DNA of 64,000 nt from JABMOV01 sp964654545 (lineage in GTDB: Bacteria > Fidelibacterota > Marinisomatia > Marinisomatales > JABMOV01), in assembly GCA_964654545.1 (NCBI GenBank), contig CAZZIU010000003.1, positions 82,194-146,193 of the forward strand. The letters run 5' to 3'. Numbering within the stretch: the first letter of the stretch is position 1; each line of letters begins with the position of its first letter. Below, piece by piece: positions 25,360-34,884 of the stretch. The position numbers and the translations under genes were made by a program. The notes beneath the pieces are model-generated. The model made no database searches, was not told the origin of the DNA, and saw only the letters and a program-made list of their open reading frames with translations.

Positions 25360-27264
25360 ATGGCAATCTCAAACGAGAATCGGCAAATTGTAATTGGCAC
25401 CGCCGGACATATAGATCACGGGAAAACCTCCCTCGTTTTTGCATTAACCGGAACAAATACCGACCGACTTGTCGATGAAAAAGCTCGCGGGATGACCATT
25501 GATTTAGGCTTTGCATTTTTAAACGATTACATTACCATAATTGATGTACCGGGACATGAAAAATTTATCCGAAATATGGTTGCCGGTGTTTCCACAATCG
25601 ATGTGGCGCTGTTGGTTGTGGCTGCAGATGATGGTGTGATGCCGCAAACGACCGAACATCTTGAAATCATGAATCTTCTTGGGATAACATCTGGTGTTGT
25701 TGCCCTAACCAAAACGGATCTCATTGAGGATACCAATTGGTTGGAATTAATGGAAGATGATGTGAGAAATACCTTGCATGGCACCTTTTTTGAAAATGCA
25801 CCAATAATTCGTACATCGATTGTTACCAAAAGTGGAATCGTAGCACTGCGCACTGCGTTGATTACTTCTGCAAAAGAGGTGAATGAACGAAAGGACAGGG
25901 GCTATTTCAGGCTCCCGGTTGATCGTGTGTTTAGCAAACCAGGTTTCGGTACTATTGTAACAGGTACTGTGATCTCTGGCGGTATAAAAGTTGGAGATGC
26001 AGTCGAGGTACAACCAGGAAATGTGGACTCTAAAATTCGAGGAATCCAATCCCACGGACAAGCCCGTGAATCAGTATCAATGGGTGATAGGGCGGCGTTA
26101 AATCTTGGAAGGGTGGAAAAGGAAATTATATCCAGAGGTACAGAAATTTCAGCATTGAACAGATGTATTGTAACTGATGAATTCATCGGGTATTTTACTG
26201 TCCTAAGGAGCTCTCGTTGGAAAATCAAAAATAATCAGCGGTTAAGACTGCATTTTGGGACAGAAGAAGTAATGGGGAGAATAAAAATATTACAATCTCC
26301 TGTTATGCCGGGAGTCTCCATAAAAGGCAAATTTTCACTGGAAAGTAATGCTGTGTTGACTATGGATGATCGATTTATTATGCGATCATTCTCACCCATG
26401 GAAACTTTAGGTGGTGGTGTTATTCTTGATCCTTCACCTGGCCGTCTACCATTACCAATGACAAAACTCCTTAAACAAATGCCTGTCGATTTGGATGAGC
26501 GATTCTATTGGTATATACGCAAATTATGGCAGCAACCAAAAAATGTGAAAGAATGGTCCCAAATTTTCCAGCAACCAGAATCGGTAATTCAACAACTAGC
26601 AGAAAATGGTGATTTTCACATACTCAAAGGATCGGGCATTTTATACCACCCAGATGACTTGGAGCATTTAATAAAACACTTGAATGATACAATCAGACAA
26701 TTCCACGAAGAACATCCATACCGTCGATATATAAGTCAAAAACAATTGAGTGACTTTTGTGGGGTTGACGACACTTTTTTTTCTTTAGCCTTAGAGATCA
26801 GCATGAAAAATGGCTCGATTAAGCAAATTGAATCGGGATATGCTTTGAGCTCTCACACAATTTCACTAAATGATAATGATCAGATATTGTCGGAAAAAAT
26901 TGTAAAACTGTGGCAAACAAATCCTTTTGAGGCGAAACAAACACAGGCAATCGCCGAACCGCTGTCCCTAGATTTCAACCGAACTCAAGAATTGATGCAT
27001 GTTCTTAAAAATGACAACAAAGTACTGGAAGTACTCCAGGGATGGTGGTTGCCAGATGAGGGATTTTCTACCCTATTGAATCAATTAAAACAATGGTTCG
27101 ATAAGCATGAGAAGTTGTCTGTTGCCGATTTTAAATCAATTACCGGATTATCAAGAAAAACTGCAATTCCATTGCTGGAATATTTAGACAAAATCCAATT
27201 ATCTGAAAGATCTGGCGACAATCGAATTCCCGGCGAAAAATTCAGTGAGCTGGTAGATGAATAA
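25360..27264 (+). CDS. selB: selenocysteine-specific elongation factor SelB
   Basis: 634 residues. GTPase G1 GTAGHIDHGKTSL near 12-24, DVPGHEKFIRNM (G3) and TKTDL (G4), then EF-Tu-like domains 2 and 3 (RVFSKPGFGTIVTGTV) and a C-terminal part (about 370-634) built of winged-helix repeats that bind the SECIS hairpin in selenoprotein mRNAs. It delivers Sec-tRNA to in-frame UGA codons. Its stop overlaps the mutS start by eight bases. I found no obvious selenoprotein gene in this window. Confidence 0.96.
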   Translation: MAISNENRQIVIGTAGHIDHGKTSLVFALTGTNTDRLVDEKARGMTIDLGFAFLNDYITIIDVPGHEKFIRNMVAGVSTIDVALLVVAADDGVMPQTTEHLEIMNLLGITSGVVALTKTDLIEDTNWLELMEDDVRNTLHGTFFENAPIIRTSIVTKSGIVALRTALITSAKEVNERKDRGYFRLPVDRVFSKPGFGTIVTGTVISGGIKVGDAVEVQPGNVDSKIRGIQSHGQARESVSMGDRAALNLGRVEKEIISRGTEISALNRCIVTDEFIGYFTVLRSSRWKIKNNQRLRLHFGTEEVMGRIKILQSPVMPGVSIKGKFSLESNAVLTMDDRFIMRSFSPMETLGGGVILDPSPGRLPLPMTKLLKQMPVDLDERFYWYIRKLWQQPKNVKEWSQIFQQPESVIQQLAENGDFHILKGSGILYHPDDLEHLIKHLNDTIRQFHEEHPYRRYISQKQLSDFCGVDDTFFSLALEISMKNGSIKQIESGYALSSHTISLNDNDQILSEKIVKLWQTNPFEAKQTQAIAEPLSLDFNRTQELMHVLKNDNKVLEVLQGWWLPDEGFSTLLNQLKQWFDKHEKLSVADFKSITGLSRKTAIPLLEYLDKIQLSERSGDNRIPGEKFSELVDE

Positions 27265-29854
27265 GAAATCGTCAGAAAACACACCTCTGATGCGTCAGTA
27301 TTTGGAGGTGAAAAACAAACATTCCGATTGTATTGTACTCTTTCGAATGGGTGATTTTTTTGAGACATTTCACGAGGATGCAAAATTAACAGCAAAAATT
27401 CTGGGAATAGTTTTAACAAAACGAGCAAATGGAGCGGCCGCAGAGGTGCCACTTGCCGGATTTCCACATCATGCACTTGATAATTACTTGCCCAAATTGG
27501 TCCAGGCAGGACATAAAGTTGCTATTTGCGAACAGGTTGAAAACCCAAAACTGGCGAAAGGAATTGTAAAGCGCGAGGTTGTGGAAGTAGTCACACCTGG
27601 AACATTGACAACATCCCTTGATATGGATAAAAAATCCAATCACTTTATTGCCAGCATTGCCATGGGAAAATCAGATATCGGTTATGCAATTCTTGATCAA
27701 TCTACAGGTGATTTCTTTGTGGGGGAAACCACTTCTGAAGCGCTTGCGAATGCACTAAGAAGATTTAACCCACGTGAAATAATAGTGAGTGATGATATAA
27801 CGTACTCGCTTACAACCTGGTACAAAGAACTTCGTCCATTCGTATCACAAGTAGAGGGCTGGCTGTTTGATCCGGAACAAGGCCAACGAATTCTGACCGA
27901 ACATTTTCAAACAAAATCACTTAAAGGGTTTGGGTGCGAGCACATGCGCCATGGTATTGCAGCTGCCGGTGTCATTTTAACCTATATCAAAGATCAATTA
28001 AGCGGAAAGCTGGATCACGTAAAATCGCTCACGCCCATTCGCGATGATGGGCTCATGGGAATAGATGGTTTTACGGTACGCAATTTGGAAGTATTTCAAA
28101 GTTTATCAACACAGGGTACCCACGGTACCTTGATTGATGCCATAGATGAAACTCTCACAGCCGGCGGAGGTCGGTGTTTGAGACGCTGGTTATACCAACC
28201 GATTACAGATCTAAAAGAATTAAATAACCGATTGGATTGTGTACAGGGCTTTGTGAATGCAAAACCCAGGTTGGATGATACACGGTTGTTTCTAAAGGAT
28301 ATTCCGGATGTAGAAAGAATTTTAGGGAAAACTGCACGATTAAAGGTATCTCCCAGAGAATTGGTTGCACTGGGTAAAGTTTTACGGTCTATACCGCATT
28401 TCAAACCTACCCTAACATGCATAAATGTTCCTGCGATTCAAGCGCTGATAAAGTCTTTCCAAAATACCGAACGTATCGCAGAGCAACTACTGACCATATT
28501 ACAGGAGGATGGACCGGCACAATTAAAAAATGGGAATGCCATTGCTGCCGGAATAAACAAGGAGCTTGATGATTTGCGAGCAATTGCATCCGGTGGGAAA
28601 CGCTGGTTGGATGAACTTAAAAACTCGGAACGTGAACGTACAGGAATTACAACTTTAAAGATAGGTTACAATAAAGTTTTTGGCTATTACATTGAGGTAA
28701 CAAAAGCGAATCAGGATCGTGTACCAGAGGATTACATTCGGAAACAGACCCTGGTGAATTCAGAGCGCTATATCACACCGGATCTCAAGGATTATGAGGA
28801 AAAAATCCTGAGTGCTGAGAGCGAAATTGAGCGAATTGAAGCTGAAATCTTCTATAAATTGTGTTCTGATGTGCTACAGCACAGTGATTCCATTCAAGTT
28901 AATTTCCGTATATTAAATCAATTGGACGTCCTGACGTGTTTTGCGGTTAGAGCTCAAAGAGAAAAGTATATCAGACCACAATTAGCAAATAATCGAGAAC
29001 TAACCATTAAGGATGGTCGACATCCCGTTGTGGAAAAACTGTTACCGACGACCGAACGCTTTATTCCGAATGACATTTCAATGAATGCTGAAAAAAATCA
29101 GATTCATCTAATTACTGGCCCGAATATGGCGGGTAAATCAACATATTTAAGACAAGTCGGGTTATTGGTTTTAATGGCGCAGGTAGGTTCATTTATTCCG
29201 GCCAAAGAAGCTTCTATTGGCATCGTTGATCACCTATTTACCCGTGTGGGTGCCAGCGATAATCTGGCTGGCGGCGAAAGCACATTTTTAGTGGAAATGA
29301 ATGAGGCTGCAAATATATTGAATAATGCCACTCGTCATAGCTTAATTTTGTTGGATGAAATAGGTCGGGGAACAGCTACCTACGATGGGTTATCACTGGC
29401 ATGGGCAATCACTGAATATTTACATCAAACAGATGAAGTCCAGGCAAGAACCTTATTCGCCACCCACTATCACGAATTGACTGACTTAGAGCATACACTC
29501 AAACGGTTGGAAAATCATCACATTGCCGTAAAAGAGTTTGGTGATAAAATAGTATTTCTTCGAAAAATTTTACCTGGTGCTGGAGACAAAAGTTATGGTA
29601 TTCATGTGGCTCAGATGGCGGGACTACCTGATACTGTCATCCGGCGTGCAACCGAAATATTGGATTATCATTTAAATCAAACAACGGAAAAACCAGGAAC
29701 ATTCCCCGTCGAATCTGCGTCGAATCAAATTAATATCTTTGATGAACAGGCATCAAAATTGAAAGAAGAAATAAAAGGATTGGAATTGGATAATATGACA
29801 CCGTTGGAAGCACTAAATAAACTTCACGCGTTGCAGAAAAAACACGGTGCGTAA
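27257..29854 (+). CDS. mutS: DNA mismatch repair protein MutS
   Basis: 865 residues. The N-terminal mismatch-reading motif is present (VLFRMGDFFETF, with the Phe-x-Glu wedge), followed by connector, lever and clamp domains, then the ATPase with Walker A GPNMAGKSTYLRQ (near 624-636), the SDNLAGGESTF signature and LLDEIGRGTATYDG. It recognises mismatches and recruits MutL (15345-17144). The start lies inside the end of selB. Confidence 0.97.
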   Translation: MNKKSSENTPLMRQYLEVKNKHSDCIVLFRMGDFFETFHEDAKLTAKILGIVLTKRANGAAAEVPLAGFPHHALDNYLPKLVQAGHKVAICEQVENPKLAKGIVKREVVEVVTPGTLTTSLDMDKKSNHFIASIAMGKSDIGYAILDQSTGDFFVGETTSEALANALRRFNPREIIVSDDITYSLTTWYKELRPFVSQVEGWLFDPEQGQRILTEHFQTKSLKGFGCEHMRHGIAAAGVILTYIKDQLSGKLDHVKSLTPIRDDGLMGIDGFTVRNLEVFQSLSTQGTHGTLIDAIDETLTAGGGRCLRRWLYQPITDLKELNNRLDCVQGFVNAKPRLDDTRLFLKDIPDVERILGKTARLKVSPRELVALGKVLRSIPHFKPTLTCINVPAIQALIKSFQNTERIAEQLLTILQEDGPAQLKNGNAIAAGINKELDDLRAIASGGKRWLDELKNSERERTGITTLKIGYNKVFGYYIEVTKANQDRVPEDYIRKQTLVNSERYITPDLKDYEEKILSAESEIERIEAEIFYKLCSDVLQHSDSIQVNFRILNQLDVLTCFAVRAQREKYIRPQLANNRELTIKDGRHPVVEKLLPTTERFIPNDISMNAEKNQIHLITGPNMAGKSTYLRQVGLLVLMAQVGSFIPAKEASIGIVDHLFTRVGASDNLAGGESTFLVEMNEAANILNNATRHSLILLDEIGRGTATYDGLSLAWAITEYLHQTDEVQARTLFATHYHELTDLEHTLKRLENHHIAVKEFGDKIVFLRKILPGAGDKSYGIHVAQMAGLPDTVIRRATEILDYHLNQTTEKPGTFPVESASNQINIFDEQASKLKEEIKGLELDNMTPLEALNKLHALQKKHGA

Positions 29855-29860
29855 AAAGAA

Positions 29861-30904
29861 ATGCTGATTCGAAATCTATGGATTACGGTTTTTTTGTTTT
29901 CCTTATTGACAGCTGGAGAATGGGTGAAATACGGTTGGCAATTGTATGACCAGCCGGGTGATGCCAGAATACTGGCGTTGGGTGGAGCGCAAGTTACAAA
30001 TGGAACCCATGTTGCATCTGTGTTGGTAAATCCTGCTAATAACGACTTTGGTGTAGGTAGCTGGTTGAGTTATGCGCATCAAAGCCGATTTGCCGGATTG
30101 GTGGAACATGATTTTTTCGCTTTTTCAATTAAACGAGGGTTTGCCCGACCGGTGCATGTGGTTATTTTACAAGAATTTGTAGGGGGAATTCCCAATACGA
30201 CAAATGGCCTGTTGGATTGGGGAAATGACGGAATTCCAGGTACAGGGGATGCGGGCGAAGGGGACGGGATATTGGATGAGGGAGAGCGATTGGATGCCAG
30301 TAAAATTTCACAGTTTCACCAGCAGCAATGGGGGTTGTTTTTAAGCTCTACGTGGAAACGAAACAATTGGACATTCGGCGTTGGATTTAAAGGATTATTT
30401 CACTCAATTGGTCATCACTATGCAAATGGAATTGGTTTTAATATTGGTGCCAGGCGATCACTTTGGAAAACACTCTCTATCGGTTTCAGTGTTTCTGATG
30501 TTACAACATCTTGGCTGGTGTGGGAAAATGGAACAATAGAACGAGCTTTACCAGTAATTAGTACAGGATTATCTGGAGAATTTTCTTTGCCCATTCTACG
30601 ATGGAAATCCACATTTTATTCCGATATAATTTTTGACACAAACGGTGATATGTTAGATAACAGTTTTTCCTCGGGACGTGCGAGGTTTGGATTGGAAGTT
30701 GCACCAAAATCCGCATTGCGGCTTCGTGGAGGACTTTCAGAAATCAACATGATAACCGGTGGAATTGGCGTTGTGAGTAATAACTGGACTGTTGATTATA
30801 GTTTTAAACCATCACCTTTAGGGTCATCGCTGGGGTCCTCACATTACCTGACTTTTAACGTTTCACCACAGTGGGTTTTTGGTCTACTCGGTGTCTCTTA
30901 TTAA
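29861..30904 (+). CDS. PorV/PorQ-like outer-membrane beta-barrel protein
   Basis: 347 residues with a signal peptide (about 1-18) and a predominantly beta-strand sequence. The segment following the signal (GDARILALGGAQVTNG) with the motif VNPANNDFG resembles the start of PorV/UPF0164 barrels, a FadL-like family associated with type IX secretion in Bacteroidetes. An acidic, Gly/Asp-rich loop at about 115-145 (GDAGEGDGILDEGE) could bind calcium. Last residues end in aromatic Tyr. The specific role and a T9SS link are inference; no other por gene is in the window. Confidence 0.6.
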   Translation: MLIRNLWITVFLFSLLTAGEWVKYGWQLYDQPGDARILALGGAQVTNGTHVASVLVNPANNDFGVGSWLSYAHQSRFAGLVEHDFFAFSIKRGFARPVHVVILQEFVGGIPNTTNGLLDWGNDGIPGTGDAGEGDGILDEGERLDASKISQFHQQQWGLFLSSTWKRNNWTFGVGFKGLFHSIGHHYANGIGFNIGARRSLWKTLSIGFSVSDVTTSWLVWENGTIERALPVISTGLSGEFSLPILRWKSTFYSDIIFDTNGDMLDNSFSSGRARFGLEVAPKSALRLRGGLSEINMITGGIGVVSNNWTVDYSFKPSPLGSSLGSSHYLTFNVSPQWVFGLLGVSY

Positions 30905-31075
30905 GACTGTTATTTGTAGAAATTGTACCTAATGAAACCTACGGAAGGGTAAAACAAGCAATTCTAAACACGCCAAACATGTAGTCAATAAACAACTGCA
31001 TGAATGAACATTATTGATTCGCAGGGCGGTAAAAAATGCAAGGGTGATTGCTTTTTAAAATATTCCATTGAAATA

Positions 31076-31103
31076 TTTACATTTCACATTGGTCAAGTAT
31101 TTT
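31076..31103 (+). promoter_or_regulatory. candidate promoter for the yicC-tatA block
   Basis: TTTACA (31076-31081) and TATTTT (31098-31103) are 16 bases apart, 43 bases upstream of the yicC start. Matches are five of six and four of six. The surrounding intergenic region (30905-31146, 242 bases, AT-rich) holds no other feature I can support: no hairpin terminator for the preceding gene and no recognisable RNA gene. Confidence 0.4.
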
Positions 31104-31146
31104 AAAAATCAGTAAGTTCGGTACTCTTCGCAAATATGGAAATCAG

Positions 31147-32007
31147 ATGAAAAGTATGACCGGATTCGGGCGTGGTATAGCAGGGAAAAATTCTAATCGC
31201 GTCGTTGTAACTATAAAAACCTATAATTCCAGGTTCTTGGATATCAAAATTCGTGGGTGTGAGAACGATACAGAATTGGAATCAAAAGTTCGTGATTTTC
31301 TTCAGCAAAAAGTCATACGTGGTTCGGTATTTGTGAGCATTGAAGCGGATAGAAGCGATAAAGACAGTGTGGCAATTTCCTTTAATCGTGAACGTTTTGA
31401 AGCAATTGAAAAAATATTGATATCAATACAAAAGGATTATGGTCGTCATCTGGATATTTCAGATCTGGTTTCTGCTGACGACATTATTAGTGAACGTGGA
31501 GATAATACTTTTACTGTTGAGAGTATAGACAAGGCATTGCAAGATGCTTTTCTTCAAATGAATGAAATGCGCATCAATGAGGGCAACCGACTTAAAGAAG
31601 ATTTTAAAAATCGACTAAATAGTGCCCTTGAAATATCCGAAAGATTTTCGACCCTGAACGATGATACTACGAATGAACGGAATGACCGCATGAAAAAAAG
31701 GATTCAGGAATTACTTGGGAATTTGGATTTGGATGAAACCAGACTTGCTCAGGAAATTGCAATTTTGGCGGAACGATCCGACGTCACTGAGGAAATAACT
31801 CGGTTTAATAGCCATATTGAGCAATTCACCGGGCTGCTGGATTCTGATGAACCGATAGGTAAGCGATGTAATTTTATTTTGCAGGAGATGGGTAGGGAGA
31901 TCAATACAATCGGTTCAAAGAGCGCCAATCCGGAACTAACAACCCTTGTGATTCATGCCAAGGATGAATTGGAAAAAATGCGCGAACAGGTTCAAAACAT
32001 TTTATGA
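31147..32007 (+). CDS. yicC: YicC/YloC-family endoribonuclease
   Basis: 286 residues. The N-terminus MKSMTGFGRG and the motif YNSRFLDIKIR are diagnostic of the YicC family, as is the C-terminal region with KRCNFILQEMGREINTIGSKS. Members have been shown to be endoribonucleases affecting small RNA turnover in E. coli. yicC-gmk-rpoZ is a common bacterial order. The stop overlaps the gmk start (ATGA). Confidence 0.93.
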   Translation: MKSMTGFGRGIAGKNSNRVVVTIKTYNSRFLDIKIRGCENDTELESKVRDFLQQKVIRGSVFVSIEADRSDKDSVAISFNRERFEAIEKILISIQKDYGRHLDISDLVSADDIISERGDNTFTVESIDKALQDAFLQMNEMRINEGNRLKEDFKNRLNSALEISERFSTLNDDTTNERNDRMKKRIQELLGNLDLDETRLAQEIAILAERSDVTEEITRFNSHIEQFTGLLDSDEPIGKRCNFILQEMGREINTIGSKSANPELTTLVIHAKDELEKMREQVQNIL

Positions 32008-32597
32008 AAAACTTTATCGTCATTGCAGCACCATCTGGAACAGGTAAAACAACTCTTTGTCGAGAACTACAAAAGCAGAATCCGGAAATTCAGTTTTCGG
32101 TGTCGTGTACCACCAGACCTAAAAGGCATTATGAAAAAGACGGTTATGATTATCATTTTCTGACGCACGATGAATTTGAAAAACTGATTGCTGAGAATGC
32201 CCTGGTAGAGTATGAGGAGGTACATGGGTACTTTTATGGAACCAAAAAGTCCTATTTGGAAGATGCCATCAAAAAGAATGAAATCATAATGCTGGATTTG
32301 GATGTAAAGGGTGCACTTTCCATAAAAGAACTTTACCCTGAACGGACATCATTGATTTTTGTTGAGCCGCCAAATGAACAAATTTTAATTGATCGATTGA
32401 AGCACCGTGGATCAGATTCGGAAGAAAGAATTAAGGTGCGTCTTCAACGTTTTCAAATGGAAATGGGTTATAAACAACAGTTTGATCACATTGTATTAAA
32501 TGATAAACTTGAAGATGCCGTAAAGTCATTAAAAAATATAGTTATAAGTAAGACAAAAGGAGAACTAAATGGGAATCAAACCTTTGCACATTCGTAA
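32004..32597 (+). CDS. gmk: guanylate kinase
   Basis: 197 residues. P-loop APSGTGKTTL (near 8-17), the GMP-binding SCTTRPKRHYEKDGYDYHFL segment, EYEEVHGYFYGT and the lid region. It phosphorylates GMP to GDP with ATP. The C-terminal ten codons overlap the start of rpoZ by 29 bases in another frame. Confidence 0.96.
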   Translation: MKNFIVIAAPSGTGKTTLCRELQKQNPEIQFSVSCTTRPKRHYEKDGYDYHFLTHDEFEKLIAENALVEYEEVHGYFYGTKKSYLEDAIKKNEIIMLDLDVKGALSIKELYPERTSLIFVEPPNEQILIDRLKHRGSDSEERIKVRLQRFQMEMGYKQQFDHIVLNDKLEDAVKSLKNIVISKTKGELNGNQTFAHS

Positions 32598-32844
32598 GAT
32601 TGAGGAGCAAACTGATGATTTGTATGAAGCGACAGTAGTCATGTCATCACGGGCTCGTCAAATATTACGTGATCGGATTGTAGATCAGGCAATGCGCGAC
32701 ACAGACCAGGATAATTTTGGCGTCTTTGATACAGTACCTGAAATAGATCCGGCAGATTATGTTGAGCAGCCAAAACCAACTGCCATCGCTACTGAGGAAT
32801 TTATGAAAGGGGATATTTCCTGGTATAAATCTGAAGAAGAATAG
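32569..32844 (+). CDS. rpoZ: RNA polymerase omega subunit
   Basis: 91 residues. Position directly after gmk and the segment DLYEATVVMSSRARQILRDR match omega proteins of the FCB type, which differ from the gammaproteobacterial form. A Shine-Dalgarno (AAAGGAG, 32556-32562) precedes the ATG, supporting a start inside gmk. Omega assists assembly of the beta' subunit. Confidence 0.85.
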   Translation: MGIKPLHIRKIEEQTDDLYEATVVMSSRARQILRDRIVDQAMRDTDQDNFGVFDTVPEIDPADYVEQPKPTAIATEEFMKGDISWYKSEEE

Positions 32845-32850
32845 CGTTTA

Positions 32851-33513
32851 ATGGATTCAAATCCAGTTAGAAACTATCTAAAGTATACACAGGAGGTATA
32901 CGGGGATATGATTTATCGATCTCCCGTTGAAAATACAAAAACCCAGGATGATTGTGACAATGCGCTCAAAAGTTATGAGTCTGAAATCAGTCATTGTCTA
33001 AAATGCAATCTGGGTTCGACTCGGACCAACTTCGTTTTTGGTGTGGGTGACCCAAATGCCAATTTATTGCTGGTTGGAGAAGCACCAGGTGCCGAAGAAG
33101 ATAAACAAGGATTTCCCTTTGTCGGCCGGGCAGGAAAACTTCTTGACAAAATATTGGCAGCAATAGATAGAAGCAGGGAAAAGGATGTGTACATTTGTAA
33201 CGTTCTTAAATGCCGGCCTCCGGAGAACAGGGACCCACTGCCATCTGAAGTGGAATTGTGCGAACCCTATCTGATCAATCAAATTAAACTAATCAATCCT
33301 GTGTTAATCGTAGCGCTGGGCAGGGTAGCAGGAAAAACATTATTAAAGCGTGATGAACCACTAAAAAACCTTCGTGGTGAAATTCACGACTATCATGGAA
33401 CACCGCTAATTGTGACTTACCACCCAGCCGCACTATTGCGCAATCAGGGATTTAAAAAACCAACATGGGAAGATTTTAAATGGATCCGAAATATTCTTGA
33501 AGGAGCGGCATAA
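32851..33513 (+). CDS. uracil-DNA glycosylase, family 4 (4Fe-4S)
   Basis: 220 residues. Signature motifs: GEAPGAEEDKQGFPFVG (catalytic motif 1), KCRPPENRDP, and the C-terminal HPAALLRNQG. Cysteines in HCLKC (about 48-52) and in KCRPP and VELC form the iron-sulphur cluster ligand set C-x2-C ... C-x15-C typical of the thermophile-type family 4 enzymes. It removes uracil from DNA. About 35 N-terminal residues precede the usual start of the domain. It begins 6 bases after rpoZ. Confidence 0.92.
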   Translation: MDSNPVRNYLKYTQEVYGDMIYRSPVENTKTQDDCDNALKSYESEISHCLKCNLGSTRTNFVFGVGDPNANLLLVGEAPGAEEDKQGFPFVGRAGKLLDKILAAIDRSREKDVYICNVLKCRPPENRDPLPSEVELCEPYLINQIKLINPVLIVALGRVAGKTLLKRDEPLKNLRGEIHDYHGTPLIVTYHPAALLRNQGFKKPTWEDFKWIRNILEGAA

Positions 33514-34884
33514 GTGGCTAAATCGGTAAATGAATCCAATCTAAATGTGCAGCCACAAGCGATTGAAGCGGAACAGGCTGTGCTTGGTGCAATGCTTTCC
33601 AGCAAGGAAGCAGTAAGTAAAGTAATCGGAATCCTCCAGGGCGATCATTTCTATCGAGATTCCCACGCAAAAATATATATCACCATGACGACTCTTTTTC
33701 ATGAGAATGTTCCCATCGACACCATTTCTCTTATTGATCAATTAAAGAAGAATAAGGAATTGGAGGAAGTGGGTGGGGCCTACTTTATCACCGGTCTAAT
33801 GGAATCGGTTCCAACGGTTGCAAATGTGGAAGAATATGCCCGTATTGTTCTTGAAAAAGCATTACTACGCAAACTGATTAATATTTCCCATGAGATTGCC
33901 AAAGAAGCCTTCAGTGATGCAGAGTCAATCGAAGATATTTTAGACCGTGCCGAATCACAAATATTCAGTATTTCAGAAAATCGTCTGAAAGGTGGATTCA
34001 AGCATATTGATCCCATTTTAGCAGAAACATTCGAGCAAATGGATGCCATTAGTTCAAAAGGCGGTGGCGTCATTGGTGTACCATCTGGGTTGAAGGATTT
34101 GGATACAAAAACTGCCGGTTTTCATCCATCTGATTTGGTGATTATTGCCGGGCGACCAGGAATGGGTAAAACAGCGCTGGCATTAACTATAGCGCGAAAT
34201 GCCGCTGTAGATCACAATGAAGGTATTGGCATCTTTAGTCTGGAAATGTCCAACAATCAATTGGCAATGCGAATGCTTTGTTCTGAGGCCCGTGTGGATA
34301 ATCACCTGGTACGAACCGGTATGCTGCCAAAAGAACAATGGAAACAATTAAGCTTCAATGCAGGAAAATTATCGGAAGCTCCTATATACCTGGACGATTC
34401 ACCGGGAATCACGGTTCTTGAATTACGGGCAAAGGCACGTCGGTTAAAAGCAGAGCATGATATTAAAATGATCGTTGTGGACTATCTTCAGCTCATGCAG
34501 GGACCGAAGGGCGTGGAGAGCAGGCAGCAGGAAATTTCTGTTATTTCACGGTCATTAAAGGCGCTGGCAAAAGATTTAAATATACCCATAATAGCGCTGT
34601 CTCAGCTTTCTCGTGCGGTAGAAAGCAGAACAGACCGTCGCCCACAGTTATCCGATTTACGTGAATCGGGTGCTATCGAGCAGGATGCGGATGTTGTTAT
34701 GTTTCTGTACCGTCATTGGTTTTACAATAAAGAAGATGAAGATACGAGGGCAAAAGCAGAGATCATCCTTGCCAAACAGCGTAATGGCCCCACGGGAACC
34801 GTACCAGTTACCTTCCTGGATCGGTTTACCAGATTTGAGGATGCCAGTGATATGGAAGATTTTGGCAATATGCCTCCATTCTAA
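33514..34884 (+). CDS. dnaB: replicative DNA helicase DnaB
   Basis: 456 residues from a GTG start directly after the preceding stop. N-terminal domain with PQAIEAEQAVLGAML, linker, and RecA-like motor with Walker A GRPGMGKTALAL, the LEMS motif, VVDYLQLM and SDLRESGAIEQDAD. It unwinds DNA ahead of the replication fork. No intein is present. The stop overlaps the start of the following rel gene by one base. Confidence 0.97.
   Translation: MAKSVNESNLNVQPQAIEAEQAVLGAMLSSKEAVSKVIGILQGDHFYRDSHAKIYITMTTLFHENVPIDTISLIDQLKKNKELEEVGGAYFITGLMESVPTVANVEEYARIVLEKALLRKLINISHEIAKEAFSDAESIEDILDRAESQIFSISENRLKGGFKHIDPILAETFEQMDAISSKGGGVIGVPSGLKDLDTKTAGFHPSDLVIIAGRPGMGKTALALTIARNAAVDHNEGIGIFSLEMSNNQLAMRMLCSEARVDNHLVRTGMLPKEQWKQLSFNAGKLSEAPIYLDDSPGITVLELRAKARRLKAEHDIKMIVVDYLQLMQGPKGVESRQQEISVISRSLKALAKDLNIPIIALSQLSRAVESRTDRRPQLSDLRESGAIEQDADVVMFLYRHWFYNKEDEDTRAKAEIILAKQRNGPTGTVPVTFLDRFTRFEDASDMEDFGNMPPF

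Noticed and set aside
30905..31146. A possible small RNA gene in the 242-base gap before yicC
   Set aside because: No strong secondary structure or terminator hairpin, and no match to SRP RNA, tmRNA, 6S or RNase P motifs by eye.
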